Shown piece by piece: positions 7,820 through 16,128 of a DNA stretch of 64,000 bases. The DNA lies in assembly GCA_964414835.1 (NCBI GenBank), contig CAYPWY010000009.1:1-64000 (forward strand), written 5' to 3'. Within the stretch, counting starts at the first letter, position 1. Each line of letters starts with the position of its first letter. The translations under genes and the position numbers were made by a program. A model generated the notes under the pieces. That model was not told the origin of the DNA, did no database searches, and saw nothing but the letters and a program-made list of their open reading frames with translations. Source of the stretch: Eshraghiella sp964414835. GTDB taxonomy: Bacteria; Bacillota; Clostridia; Lachnospirales; Lachnospiraceae.

Positions 7820-7861
7820 CGGCAAATGATTTTTTCATGTGCGGTTACGGATAATTTGCCG
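7820..7861. promoter_or_regulatory. Inverted repeat next to the sigma-gene promoter
   Basis: CGGCAAAT at 7820-7827 and ATTTGCCG at 7854-7861 form an 8-bp inverted repeat with a 26-bp spacer, ending at the base before the -35 TTGACA. It could bind a second regulator of the divergent promoters or simply form a hairpin. Confidence 0.4.
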
Positions 7862-7890
7862 TTGACATAATCGAACAAATGTTCTATACT
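7862..7890 (+). promoter_or_regulatory. SOS promoter: sigma-A promoter with LexA box in the spacer
   Basis: TTGACA (7862-7867), a 17-bp spacer and TATACT (7885-7890) form a near-consensus sigma-A promoter. The spacer contains CGAACAAATGTTC at 7872-7884, a perfect match to the Gram-positive LexA/DinR box (CGAAC-RNRY-GTTC). LexA bound here would block RNA polymerase. It reads into the sigma-DUF262 gene, whose ATG is about 115 bases downstream. Confidence 0.88.
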
Positions 7891-8006
7891 TATCTTTGCC
7901 AAGGGGAATTGAGAGAAAAATCTTTTAGAAATAAATAAAAACATTAAGGGGGTATGTATCAGAGTAAAGATTATTCAAAAGATAAAGGGAAGGATGTGTT
8001 TGTGAA

Positions 8007-9788
8007 ATGGAGCATATACTGAAAAGCTACTATGCAAATGGGGGAAGAAAGCTGCAAAGGATGGTTGACGGTATACTATCGAAATTCGGAGGTATCGCTG
8101 ACAAAGATTATCAGGACTTCTATTCGTTGGCAAATGAGGTATTTGTAGATGTAATGAAGAGATATAACAAAACGCAACCATTTGACAGCTTTCTGTATTC
8201 ATGTTTGTCAAATAAAATCAAAACGGAAATTACCAGAAGAAACAGATTGAAACGTCAGGCTGACAGAGCTTCAATATCTATTGAAACCCCGGTTGGCGAT
8301 GACGGAGCTACTATTGGGGATTTTTTATGCTCTTCCTTTGATGTTGAGTCGGAGGTGTCGGATAATAAAGGGTTTTTTTGTGATGAAAAAGTAGAAAAGT
8401 ATCTTAGCCGTATTTCTAAAATTCAGAGACAGATTGTTGAAATGAAAATGGAAAATGTTCCGGCTGGTACAATAAAAGAAAAATTAGGTTTAAGCGACAA
8501 ACTCTATAACCGGCATTGTGAAGAATTAAAGTCATTTGCTAATGTCAACATTTTATTCAGCAACGACAATCAAACAACTAAAGAGGAGGATTTTGAGATG
8601 ATAACAACAACACAGACAATGGAGAACTGCAAGACAGACAGAATCAGTATTGCTTCAATTATTAAAAAGATAGAAAAGCATACAATAAGATTCGACCATC
8701 CACTTCAGAGGGAGTCCGACCAGTGGAACCCGTCCATGAAGGGCAATCTGGTATCGGATATTTTACAGGGAAATAAACTGCATCCTTTGATTTTTGCGGA
8801 ACAGATTATTAATGGCGTACCTATTATATGGGATTTAGATGGCAAACAGCGTTGTACCAACGCTTACTCGTTTTCAAAAAACGGATATAAGGTGTCCAAA
8901 AATATCAGGCGTTGGCTGATTAAGTATCAGACAATAGAGAAAGATAAAAACGGCAATGATGTTTTAGATGAAAACGGTTTTCCAATGGCTGTAAATAAAG
9001 AATTTGACATAAGAGGTAAAAAATTCTCGGAGCTGCCGGAAGAGCTGCAAGACAGATTTTTAGATTACAGCTTTAATTATGACCAGTATTTAAACTGCTC
9101 AGAAGAGGATATAGGCTATCATATTGAGAGATACAATGACGGAAAGCCTATGACGGCCTCGCAGAAGGGTATCACAAAATTGGGAACCGAATATGCCGAA
9201 ATGGTAAAGTCAATTTCCAATATGCCGTTTTTTAAAGATATTGGCGGATATAAAGTATCGGAATTTAAAAACGGAACAATCAACAGGGTTGTGGTGGAAT
9301 CTGTCATGGCTGCCAATTTTATAGAAGACTGGAAAAAAGACCAGGATTATATTTGCAAATATCTTAAAGATAACGCATCCATAACCGATTTCGATAATTT
9401 TGAGGATATGGTAGGAAGACTTGAAAAAGTCGTGACGGATGATGTGGCGGACATGTTTGACTCCAAAGACAGCTTTTTATGGTTTGGTCTGTTTTCAAGA
9501 TTTATAAATACCGGAAAGGACGACAGAGAATTTATAGAATTTATGAGTGAATTTTCGCAGTCATTGCACAGTGAGACGGTCAACGGAGTGACATATGATG
9601 AACTATGTGTGGATATGAATACCGGAAAAACCCGCTCAACCAAGGATAAATATATTGTACTTCCCAAAATGGAATTATTGGAAACCATTATGTGTAAATA
9701 TTTACATATTGAAAATAATAAAAAGCGGAAAACCGGTGGGAAAGCCCTTATTTCCGATAATATGAATATCAATGCAGCCGTATGCTGA
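8007..9788 (+). CDS. Sigma-70-family factor fused to a DUF262 (GmrSD N-terminal / ParB-like) domain
   Basis: The 593-residue frame has two parts. Residues about 35-82 (YQDFYSLANEVFVDVMKRYN, FDSFLYSCLSNKI, EITRRNRLKRQ) resemble sigma region 2. Residues 92-107 (ETPVGDDGATIGDFL) resemble the region 3 linker, and 130-177 (RISKIQRQIVEMKMENVPAGTI) look like a region 4 helix-turn-helix. Residues about 210-560 are DUF262: LQRESDQWNPSMKGNLVSDI, then DLDGKQRCTN at 276-285, the DGxQR signature. Between them, at codon 198, lies an in-frame ATG (8598) with its own AGGAGG eight bases upstream, so a 396-residue DUF262-only product is likely as well. The gene is under the LexA-type promoter at 7862. Inferred role: SOS-induced specificity factor for the adjacent polymerase, with DUF262 as a regulatory NTPase-like partner. 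Host-polymerase redirection is an alternative. Confidence 0.8.
   Translation: MEHILKSYYANGGRKLQRMVDGILSKFGGIADKDYQDFYSLANEVFVDVMKRYNKTQPFDSFLYSCLSNKIKTEITRRNRLKRQADRASISIETPVGDDGATIGDFLCSSFDVESEVSDNKGFFCDEKVEKYLSRISKIQRQIVEMKMENVPAGTIKEKLGLSDKLYNRHCEELKSFANVNILFSNDNQTTKEEDFEMITTTQTMENCKTDRISIASIIKKIEKHTIRFDHPLQRESDQWNPSMKGNLVSDILQGNKLHPLIFAEQIINGVPIIWDLDGKQRCTNAYSFSKNGYKVSKNIRRWLIKYQTIEKDKNGNDVLDENGFPMAVNKEFDIRGKKFSELPEELQDRFLDYSFNYDQYLNCSEEDIGYHIERYNDGKPMTASQKGITKLGTEYAEMVKSISNMPFFKDIGGYKVSEFKNGTINRVVVESVMAANFIEDWKKDQDYICKYLKDNASITDFDNFEDMVGRLEKVVTDDVADMFDSKDSFLWFGLFSRFINTGKDDREFIEFMSEFSQSLHSETVNGVTYDELCVDMNTGKTRSTKDKYIVLPKMELLETIMCKYLHIENNKKRKTGGKALISDNMNINAAVC
8585..8600 (+). promoter_or_regulatory. 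Internal ribosome binding site and start codon inside the sigma-DUF262 gene
   Basis: GAGGAGG is followed eight bases later by ATG (8598-8600), in frame with the large ORF, at the exact boundary between sigma and DUF262 domains. This is a better translation signal than the one at 8007. One changed base (for example CAA to TAA at codon 189) would have separated two genes. Confidence 0.65.
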
Positions 9789-9824
9789 CAGCCGCGGAAA
9801 TCCGGGAGACTATATGCCATTTTC

Positions 9825-9853
9825 TTTACAAATTGTACGCAAAATGTTATATT
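9825..9853 (+). promoter_or_regulatory. Predicted sigma-A promoter of the YitT gene
   Basis: TTTACA at 9825-9830, 17-bp spacer, TATATT at 9848-9853, followed about 66 bases later by the YitT start. It marks the end of the tail-like module and the beginning of housekeeping genes. Confidence 0.6.
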
Positions 9854-9919
9854 ATACATTAGAGTAGTGTTTTTATAATAAGTGATATACAGCGGATTAT
9901 TTTGAATAGGAGGATTGGC

Positions 9920-10822
9920 ATGAAAAAATTACTGGCGCAGCTGAGGGGACTTGAGGCAAAGAATTTCATTATGCTGACATTGGCGGGAATAGTGAATGCC
10001 TTCGGAGTTATAATTTTCATTGCGCCTGTTAAGCTGTATGACAGTGGAATATCAGGAACATCTATGCTGATTTCTCAGGTCACACCGGCATGGTGCAGCC
10101 TTTCGTTTATGATTGTGCTGCTTAATATTCCCATATTTTTAATGGGGCTTAAGCGTGAGGGACCTCAATTTACAATATATTCAATATACGCTGTCATAAT
10201 ATACTCAGTGACGGCATGGCTTATAACTGATATACTGCCTGTTGATGTAAGCATAGTTTCGCCGTTGGCGGGAAGCGATTTGTTGTTATGTGCGCTGTTT
10301 GGAGGAATTATATCAGGCTGCGGAAGCGGTCTTGCAATCAGATTTGGAGGCGCCATTGACGGGATAGACATTATCGCATTGATGTTTTCCAAGAAAATAG
10401 GAATAAGTCTCGGTACTTTTGTAATGATATATAATGTGTTATTGTATATTGTGTGCGGCATTGTAATCGGCAGCTGGATTCTGCCGCTGTACTCAATGGT
10501 TACATATGCTGCCGCGCTTAAGACAGTAGACTTTTTTGCGGAGGGCTTTGACCGTTCCAAGGCAGCATTTATAATTACCACCCGTTCTGAGGAGGTATGT
10601 AGGGCATTATCTGATAATTTTGAAAACGGAATTACTATGCTTGATGCCAAGGGATATTATTCGGGTTCTCAAAAGTCAATGATATATTTCGTTGTGAACA
10701 GATTTTATGTGCGTAAAATGAAAAATATTGTGCACAGTATAGACCCGAAAGCGTATATTGCAATCAATGAGGTGACGGATGTATATCCGGCAAATCTGGA
10801 GGAGGGAACCAATGATGACTGA
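9920..10822 (+). CDS. YitT family membrane protein (DUF161 / DUF2179)
   Basis: The start at 9920 has an AGGAGG site six bases upstream; a frame opening 18 bases earlier lacks one. The 300-residue protein has five to six membrane segments (NFIMLTLAGIVNAFGVIIFIAP, SFMIVLLNIPIFLMG, LLLCALFGGIISGCGSGLAI), with the family phrase AIRFGGAIDGIDIIALMFSKK around 136-156. It ends in a soluble DUF2179 domain (SKAAFIITTRSEEVCRAL to the end). YitT proteins are common in Firmicutes and are thought to be transporters, with substrate unknown. Its last 11 bases overlap the next gene, so both are probably translated together. Confidence 0.9.
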   Translation: MKKLLAQLRGLEAKNFIMLTLAGIVNAFGVIIFIAPVKLYDSGISGTSMLISQVTPAWCSLSFMIVLLNIPIFLMGLKREGPQFTIYSIYAVIIYSVTAWLITDILPVDVSIVSPLAGSDLLLCALFGGIISGCGSGLAIRFGGAIDGIDIIALMFSKKIGISLGTFVMIYNVLLYIVCGIVIGSWILPLYSMVTYAAALKTVDFFAEGFDRSKAAFIITTRSEEVCRALSDNFENGITMLDAKGYYSGSQKSMIYFVVNRFYVRKMKNIVHSIDPKAYIAINEVTDVYPANLEEGTNDD

Positions 10823-12173
10823 CATACCTAAGAAAAATGCAACACATGTCGGAGTCGGGATGATATTTGCAGTTCTGATTCTGACAGTTCTGGCAGCAAT
10901 AATGCTTGGCGGATGCGGTCAGTACACTATCAACCTTATTAAAGACGAGTTTGTGGTGAACGTAGGCGATGAACTGAGCATAGAGATAGGCGATTATGTA
11001 AGAGCTTCCCAGACGATGCTTTCTGAGATGACACTTGACGTGTCGGAGGTGGATGTAAACACCATGGGAAAATATACTGCCACTGTGACACACGGAGAGG
11101 ACAGCAGAAGCTTTACCATAGAGGTTGCCGATATTGAAGCGCCTAAAATATCACTTAAAAGTGAAGAAATATATTTTGAACTTCAGGGAACTCTTCATCT
11201 GGAAGACATAGTGGCCTCGGTTAAGGATTATTCTGACTTCAGCTATGGATTTTCTGAGGATATGACTGCGGCAGATAAAGATAAAACATATGTGGACAGC
11301 CTGTTTTTTGCGGATTTTGGAGACTATAATGCGGAAGTTATAGCCAGAGATAAATATGGCAATATATCCGTAAGTGATTTCAGGGTTCACGTTGTAGAGC
11401 AGGGACAAGCTCCCGGCGGGTATGTAACAATATCGGATTACAGTGCTTTTATGAATACGGAGCAGGGCGTGGAGCTTGGGGATTTGGACTCTTATAGCGG
11501 TGAAGGACTGTATTTCGGTCTTACGGATGTGGTTGATGAGGAAAGCAACAGACCGGATATAGGATATTATACCAATCTGTACGGTATGTACAGGGTGGAT
11601 TTTATGCAGCCTCAAAGCAATTATGTGTGGCTGACATTTAACGAAATAAGCGATGACGGCAAGACTGTTAAAATTCTTGACACTCTGAGAGAAAAGGGCG
11701 TGAAGGCAGTATTTTTCGTGACGCTTTCATATGTTCAGGATAACGAAGAGCTTGTCAGAAGAATGATTGACGAGGGACATGTTATCGGCAATTATACGGC
11801 AAATTATGCAAATGTTGGAGATTTAACACCAAACCAATTGACAAGTGAGCTTAATACGTTGTACAATTACGTTTACGAAACTTACGGATATGAGATGTAT
11901 CTTTTCAGACCACCATCAGGGTACTTTAATGAACAGGCATTGGCAACTGCGCAGAGCCTTGGATACAGAACTGTATTCTGGAGCTTTGCATATGCCGACT
12001 GGGATGCACAGATGACAACAAAGCAGGCACTCAATAATGCACTTGCCAAGGTTCATGGAGGTGCTATATATTCGCTAAGTGGGTCATCTTCTCTTAATCA
12101 GAAGATGCTTTCAGATTTGATTGACGGAATCAGGGAAAAGGGATATGAGTTCGCAGTCTATCAGAAAAATTAG
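10812..12173 (+). CDS. Degenerate polysaccharide deacetylase (NodB fold, PdaA-like pseudoenzyme), membrane or lipoprotein
   Basis: The 453-residue product has a hydrophobic N-terminus ending in LGGC (residues 32-35), usable as a signal anchor or lipobox. Ig-like segments follow (about 40-195), then a NodB/PdaA-type domain (270-453). The fold markers are present: FRPPSGYF (365-372), TVFWSFAYADW (387-397), VHGGAIY (414-420). Every catalytic position I can align is changed. TFDEG is TFNEI (275-279), the metal-binding NHTxxH is NYTANY (327-332), and the terminal LLH His is Ser. The protein is therefore probably not a deacetylase but a carbohydrate-binding or structural relative acting outside the membrane. 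It is translationally coupled to the YitT gene (11-bp overlap; GGAGGG site). Confidence 0.82.
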   Translation: MMTDIPKKNATHVGVGMIFAVLILTVLAAIMLGGCGQYTINLIKDEFVVNVGDELSIEIGDYVRASQTMLSEMTLDVSEVDVNTMGKYTATVTHGEDSRSFTIEVADIEAPKISLKSEEIYFELQGTLHLEDIVASVKDYSDFSYGFSEDMTAADKDKTYVDSLFFADFGDYNAEVIARDKYGNISVSDFRVHVVEQGQAPGGYVTISDYSAFMNTEQGVELGDLDSYSGEGLYFGLTDVVDEESNRPDIGYYTNLYGMYRVDFMQPQSNYVWLTFNEISDDGKTVKILDTLREKGVKAVFFVTLSYVQDNEELVRRMIDEGHVIGNYTANYANVGDLTPNQLTSELNTLYNYVYETYGYEMYLFRPPSGYFNEQALATAQSLGYRTVFWSFAYADWDAQMTTKQALNNALAKVHGGAIYSLSGSSSLNQKMLSDLIDGIREKGYEFAVYQKN

Positions 12174-12195
12174 TATATTTGAGGAGCAGAAGAAT

Positions 12196-13281
12196 ATGGA
12201 AAAGAAATTGAAAGTCGGTATACTCGGCGGAACAGGCATGGTAGGACAGAGATTTATCGCATTGCTTGAGAATCATCCTTGGTTTGAGGTTGTGGCAATA
12301 GCAGCCAGCCCACGTTCAGCAGGCAAGACATATGAAGAGGCAGTAGGCGGAAGATGGAAAATGACCACGCCGATGCCGGAGGCTGTTAAGAATATGGTGG
12401 TATACAATGTTCTTGATGTTGAAGAGGTTGCATCCAAGGTTGACTTTGTATTCAGCGCAGTTGATATGTCCAAGGAAGAGATTAAGAAAATAGAAGAGGA
12501 CTACGCCAAGACGGAAACTCCGGTAGTATCTAACAACAGTGCACATCGTTGGACAGAGGATGTACCTATGGTAGTACCTGAGATTAATCCTGAACATTAC
12601 GGACTTATTGAATATCAGAAAAAGAGACTGGGAACCACAAGAGGATTTATTGCAGTTAAGCCTAACTGCTCAATTCAGAGTTATACGCCTGCTATTTTCG
12701 CTCTTAAGGAGTTTGAACCTACCCTCGTTGTAGCCACAACTTATCAGGCTATATCAGGTGCCGGTAAGACATTTAAGGACTGGCCGGAGATGGAAGGCAA
12801 TGTAATTCCTTACATAGCAGGAGAAGAGGAAAAAAGTGAGCAGGAGCCATTGAGGCTTATGGGAACTCTTGTTGACGGTAAGATTGAGAAGGCAGCACTT
12901 CCTGTTATCACAACACAGTGTATTCGTGTTCCTGTACTTAACGGACATACGGCAGCAGTGTTTGTCAATTTCAAAAATAAACCTACCAAAGAGCAGATTA
13001 TCGAAAGATGGACAAACTTTAAGGGACTTCCGCAGGAGCTTGAGCTTCCTAGCGCACCAAAGCAGTTTATCCAGTATCTTCAGGAGGACAACAGACCGCA
13101 GGTAGCACTTGATGTTGACTATGAGAACGGATTTGGTGTATCATTCGGACGACTTCGTGAGGATTCTGTTTTCGATTGGAAATTTGTAGGACTTTCACAT
13201 AATACTGTCAGAGGTGCGGCAGGCGGAGCTGTACTCAGCGCAGAGCTTTTGGTTGCCCAGAAGTACATTACAGCAAAATAA
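12196..13281 (+). CDS. asd: Aspartate-semialdehyde dehydrogenase
   Basis: The 361-residue enzyme converts aspartyl phosphate to aspartate semialdehyde, feeding lysine, diaminopimelate, threonine and methionine synthesis. Seen: the NADP-binding loop GILGGTGMVGQRF at residues 8-20, the catalytic Cys in KPNCSIQSYTPA, TTYQAISGAGKTF, and a C-terminal HNTVRGAAGGAVLSAELL. The motif forms are those of the archaeal/fungal-type Asd branch, which is also common in Clostridia. The start is at 12196 with a GAGGAG site; the frame continues 75 bases upstream but overlaps the previous gene. A strong terminator follows. Confidence 0.95.
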   Translation: MEKKLKVGILGGTGMVGQRFIALLENHPWFEVVAIAASPRSAGKTYEEAVGGRWKMTTPMPEAVKNMVVYNVLDVEEVASKVDFVFSAVDMSKEEIKKIEEDYAKTETPVVSNNSAHRWTEDVPMVVPEINPEHYGLIEYQKKRLGTTRGFIAVKPNCSIQSYTPAIFALKEFEPTLVVATTYQAISGAGKTFKDWPEMEGNVIPYIAGEEEKSEQEPLRLMGTLVDGKIEKAALPVITTQCIRVPVLNGHTAAVFVNFKNKPTKEQIIERWTNFKGLPQELELPSAPKQFIQYLQEDNRPQVALDVDYENGFGVSFGRLREDSVFDWKFVGLSHNTVRGAAGGAVLSAELLVAQKYITAK

Positions 13282-13290
13282 GTTAAACAT

Positions 13291-13340
13291 AAAAAGGCTG
13301 CCGCTTCCACGACTAAAATCGTAGGCGGCAGCCTTTTTTT
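13291..13340. terminator. Bidirectional terminator between asd and the MATE gene
   Basis: AAAAAGGCTGCCGC and GCGGCAGCCTTTTTTT form a hairpin with A- and T-runs on both sides, serving the convergent asd and MATE genes. Confidence 0.92.
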
Positions 13341-13351
13341 ATGGAAAATTC

Positions 13352-14704
13352 TTAGGATTGTTCTATACAATTATTTCTGTTCCATTTTCCGGTGAAAAAG
13401 AACACCACAGATATAATCGTTGCAACAGTCCATCCGATAGGCCATGCACTCCAAATACCGATTGTTCCAAATTGCGTTGAAAGGATTATTGCAAGGAACA
13501 CACGAAGTATCAAATCAGTAAAAGTCGATACCATAAATTTGACCATTTTTTCGGAACCTCTGAGTATACCGTCAGCCATAAGCTTTATGGAGACTACAAG
13601 ATAAAACGGTGAAATTATTCTTAAAAATTCCATTCCGGTTGAAATGGCATCGGAAGAGCTTTCTTCCATAAATAATAACAGAAGATAGCGGCCTGCAATA
13701 CAGTATAAAAGTATAAAAGGTACACTGATTATCCATACCAGCTTTGCGCTGGCAAAAAATCCCGGTTTTATACGCTCCGGCTTGCCTGCGCCAAGATTCT
13801 GGGCTGTGTAATTGGAAACGCCGTTTCCAAGTGTTGTAAGGGAAGTAATTACAAGGTTGTTAAGCTTGACGGCGGCAGAGTAGCCTGCCATAACGCTTGT
13901 TCCGAAACCGTTGATAACGCCTTGTATTACTATGTTGCCTACTGATATAAAGCTCTGCTGAAGAATACTGGGTATGGCAATTACGGCTATTTTTCCCAGA
14001 ATAGGAAAGGAAAACAGCTTCGGTATGCCGTCAGCTTCATCGGAATGAACCTTGGAAACCCTTCGGAGAACAATTATTATTGAAATGATACAGCTTATGC
14101 TCTGACATATGAAGGTTGCCCATGCAACTCCGGCAACTCCCATATTAAATGCCTTTACAAAAAGAATATCCATTGCGATATTGCTGGTTGATGATATTGC
14201 CAGAAATATAAACGGAGTCTTGGAGTCTCCCAGCGCAGAGAAAATCCCTGTAGACACGTTATAAAAGAACAAAAACGGCAGTCCAAGTATGTATATATTG
14301 AGATATAAAAGAGAGTCATCAATAACCTCGTCAGGGGTATTGATAAGATGAAGCAGCGACTTGCACTGTGTCCAGCCCACAATCATAAGAATGGCACATA
14401 AAACACCGCTTGCAATGAGAGTTGTGTGAACGGCGGTTTTCATATCGGCATATTTATGGGCTCCGAAATAGTTGGAAACCACTACTGAACATCCTATATT
14501 GCAGCCAAATGCAAAAGCGATAAAGATTAATGTTATCTCATAGCCGTTGCCCACTGCGGCGAGGGCGTTTTCATTGATAAATTTGCCTGCAACAAGACTG
14601 TCTGCAATATTATAAAGCTGTTGGAAAATTATACTTCCAAACAGAGGAAGACAGAAACGCCACAGGATTCTGGATGGCGCGCCAACCGTTAAATCTTTGT
14701 TCAT
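13352..14704 (-). CDS. MATE family efflux transporter
   Basis: The 450-residue integral membrane protein has about twelve hydrophobic segments in two pseudo-repeats. It has the MATE opening PSRILWRFCLPLFGSIIFQQLYNIADSLVAGKFI and a second half opening with PSILQQSFISVGNIVIQGVINGFG. The family uses Na+ or H+ gradients to export cationic drugs and metabolites. The start at 14704 has an AAGGAAG site; the ATG 33 bases upstream does not. It is divergent from a LysR-type regulator, a common arrangement for substrate-induced efflux, so that regulator may control it. The substrate cannot be predicted. Confidence 0.93.
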   Translation of the reverse strand: MNKDLTVGAPSRILWRFCLPLFGSIIFQQLYNIADSLVAGKFINENALAAVGNGYEITLIFIAFAFGCNIGCSVVVSNYFGAHKYADMKTAVHTTLIASGVLCAILMIVGWTQCKSLLHLINTPDEVIDDSLLYLNIYILGLPFLFFYNVSTGIFSALGDSKTPFIFLAISSTSNIAMDILFVKAFNMGVAGVAWATFICQSISCIISIIIVLRRVSKVHSDEADGIPKLFSFPILGKIAVIAIPSILQQSFISVGNIVIQGVINGFGTSVMAGYSAAVKLNNLVITSLTTLGNGVSNYTAQNLGAGKPERIKPGFFASAKLVWIISVPFILLYCIAGRYLLLLFMEESSSDAISTGMEFLRIISPFYLVVSIKLMADGILRGSEKMVKFMVSTFTDLILRVFLAIILSTQFGTIGIWSAWPIGWTVATIISVVFFFTGKWNRNNCIEQS

Positions 14705-14753
14705 AATAAAACTTCCTTTTAATAGATTGTATAGCAAAGCCGGCTGTTATGAT

Positions 14754-14782
14754 TGACCTTGCTGACCTTATGTATTATACTT
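14754..14782 (+). promoter_or_regulatory. Predicted promoter of the LysR-type gene
   Basis: TTGACC, 17-bp spacer, TATACT in the MATE-LysR divergent region, followed by a very AT-rich stretch and the AAGGAG site of the LysR gene. Confidence 0.65.
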
Positions 14783-14856
14783 TATTTTGCAAAATATTAA
14801 AAATATATAATTAATATATTTAACATATAAAAAATATATAGTATCAAGGAGCCTAT

Positions 14857-15759
14857 ATGTCAGTAAATTACGAATATTACAAAATCTTTTATTATGTTGC
14901 CAAGTACCAGAATATAACCAAAGCAGCAAAAGCGCTTCATAATAACCAGCCCAACGTTACAAGAGTAATCAACCTTCTTGAAAACGAGCTTGGATGTCAG
15001 CTTATGTTCCGTTCCAACAAGGGAGTTGTCCTGACAGAGGAAGGGGAAAAGCTTTACGGATATGTGAAAGCTGCGGTGGAAGGCTTACAGAATGCGGAGG
15101 AGGAATTGACAGGAAAGGCAGGTGTAGGCGGAGGGACTGTCACTCTTGGTGCAAGCGAGACAGCTCTTCATCTTTTTTTATTTGACAAAATTCATGAATA
15201 TCATGAAAAGTATCCGGATGTGCGGGTTAAAATCCATAATTATTCGACACCGCAGGCATTGACAGCGTTGAAAAACGGTCACATAGATTTTGCGGTAGTT
15301 ACCACACCCGTGAAAGCGGAACAGCCCGTTAAGTCAAAAGAAATCTGTACCTTTCGTGATATTTTGGCAGGAGGAAGCAGATATAAAGAGCTTGCAAAGG
15401 GAACACACAGACTTTCCGAAATTGCGGACTGTTCATTTGTGTCCATGGAAAAAAGCACAAGTACCTACGAGTTATACCGGCATCTTTTTCTGGAATATGG
15501 GCTGGAGTTTACACCGGATATAGAGGTGGCAACAGCTGATTTGATACTTCCCATGCTGGAAAATAATCTTGGAGTAGGTTTTATACCTGAGAAAATAGCA
15601 GAACCGTCAATCAAAAATGGAAAAATATTTCCTATTAAAATAGAAGAAACAATTCCGGAACGCTCAATTGGAATTATTTACGATACACAAAGGGGGATAA
15701 GCGCAGCAGCGGGAGAATTAAAAAAATTATTATCGGAAAAAACTATTGACATTCTATGA
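14857..15759 (+). CDS. LysR family transcriptional regulator
   Basis: The 300-residue protein has the N-terminal winged helix-turn-helix at about 3-62 (YYKIFYYVAKYQNITKAAKALH, NQPNVTRVINLLENELG) and a periplasmic-binding-like effector domain at about 90-295 (GTVTLGASETALHLFLFDK, HIDFAVVTTP, MLENNLGVGFIPE). LysR proteins usually control a divergent gene, here the MATE pump. The AAGGAG site and the ATG are clear. Its 3' end contains the -35 of the following PadR promoter. Confidence 0.93.
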   Translation: MSVNYEYYKIFYYVAKYQNITKAAKALHNNQPNVTRVINLLENELGCQLMFRSNKGVVLTEEGEKLYGYVKAAVEGLQNAEEELTGKAGVGGGTVTLGASETALHLFLFDKIHEYHEKYPDVRVKIHNYSTPQALTALKNGHIDFAVVTTPVKAEQPVKSKEICTFRDILAGGSRYKELAKGTHRLSEIADCSFVSMEKSTSTYELYRHLFLEYGLEFTPDIEVATADLILPMLENNLGVGFIPEKIAEPSIKNGKIFPIKIEETIPERSIGIIYDTQRGISAAAGELKKLLSEKTIDIL

Positions 15760-15792
15760 AAACTATAATATTATATGTCATATAATATTATA
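15746..15792 (+). promoter_or_regulatory. PadR-operon promoter with 14-bp palindromic operator
   Basis: TTGACA at 15746-15751 and TATTAT at 15769-15774 (17-bp spacer) form a promoter whose -10 lies inside a perfect inverted repeat. TATAATATTATATG at 15764-15777 is mirrored by its complement at 15779-15792 around one central base. The palindrome just ahead of padR suggests autorepression. Confidence 0.78.
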
Positions 15793-15810
15793 TAAAACAA
15801 GGAGGAGGAT

Positions 15811-16128
15811 ATGATTTTTCAGCTTGGTTCCACGCTTCTTGATGCATGTGTCCTTGCCGTACTGAGCCGCGGTGATACATATGGTTATGTGCTGACACAG
15901 AATGTAAAAGAAATAGTGGATATTTCGGAATCGACTCTTTATCCGGTGCTTAGAAGACTGCAGAAGGATAACTGCCTTTCTACCTATGATATGGCTTATC
16001 AGGGGCGTAACAGACGGTATTATGCCATAACACCTGAAGGAAGAAACCGTCTCAATTATTATCTTAATGAATGGAATGTGTACAAGAACAGCCTTGATAG
16101 AATTCTTTTTGGAGGGAAAAACCAATGA
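15811..16128 (+). CDS. PadR family transcriptional regulator
   Basis: The 105-residue protein is a short PadR winged helix: DACVLAVLSRGDTYGYVLTQ at 11-30, STLYPVLRRLQKDNCLS at 45-61, then the beta-wing GRNRRYYAITPEGR, and one C-terminal helix for dimerisation. PadR proteins repress small membrane-stress or efflux operons and usually their own gene. It heads an operon with DUF1700 and DUF4097 genes, the standard partnership in Firmicutes, and its stop overlaps the next start (ATGA). The palindrome at 15764-15792 is its probable operator. Confidence 0.93.
   Translation: MIFQLGSTLLDACVLAVLSRGDTYGYVLTQNVKEIVDISESTLYPVLRRLQKDNCLSTYDMAYQGRNRRYYAITPEGRNRLNYYLNEWNVYKNSLDRILFGGKNQ

Noticed and set aside
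10812..12173. Active peptidoglycan deacetylase
   Set aside because: The Asp and His positions required for metal binding and catalysis are all replaced.
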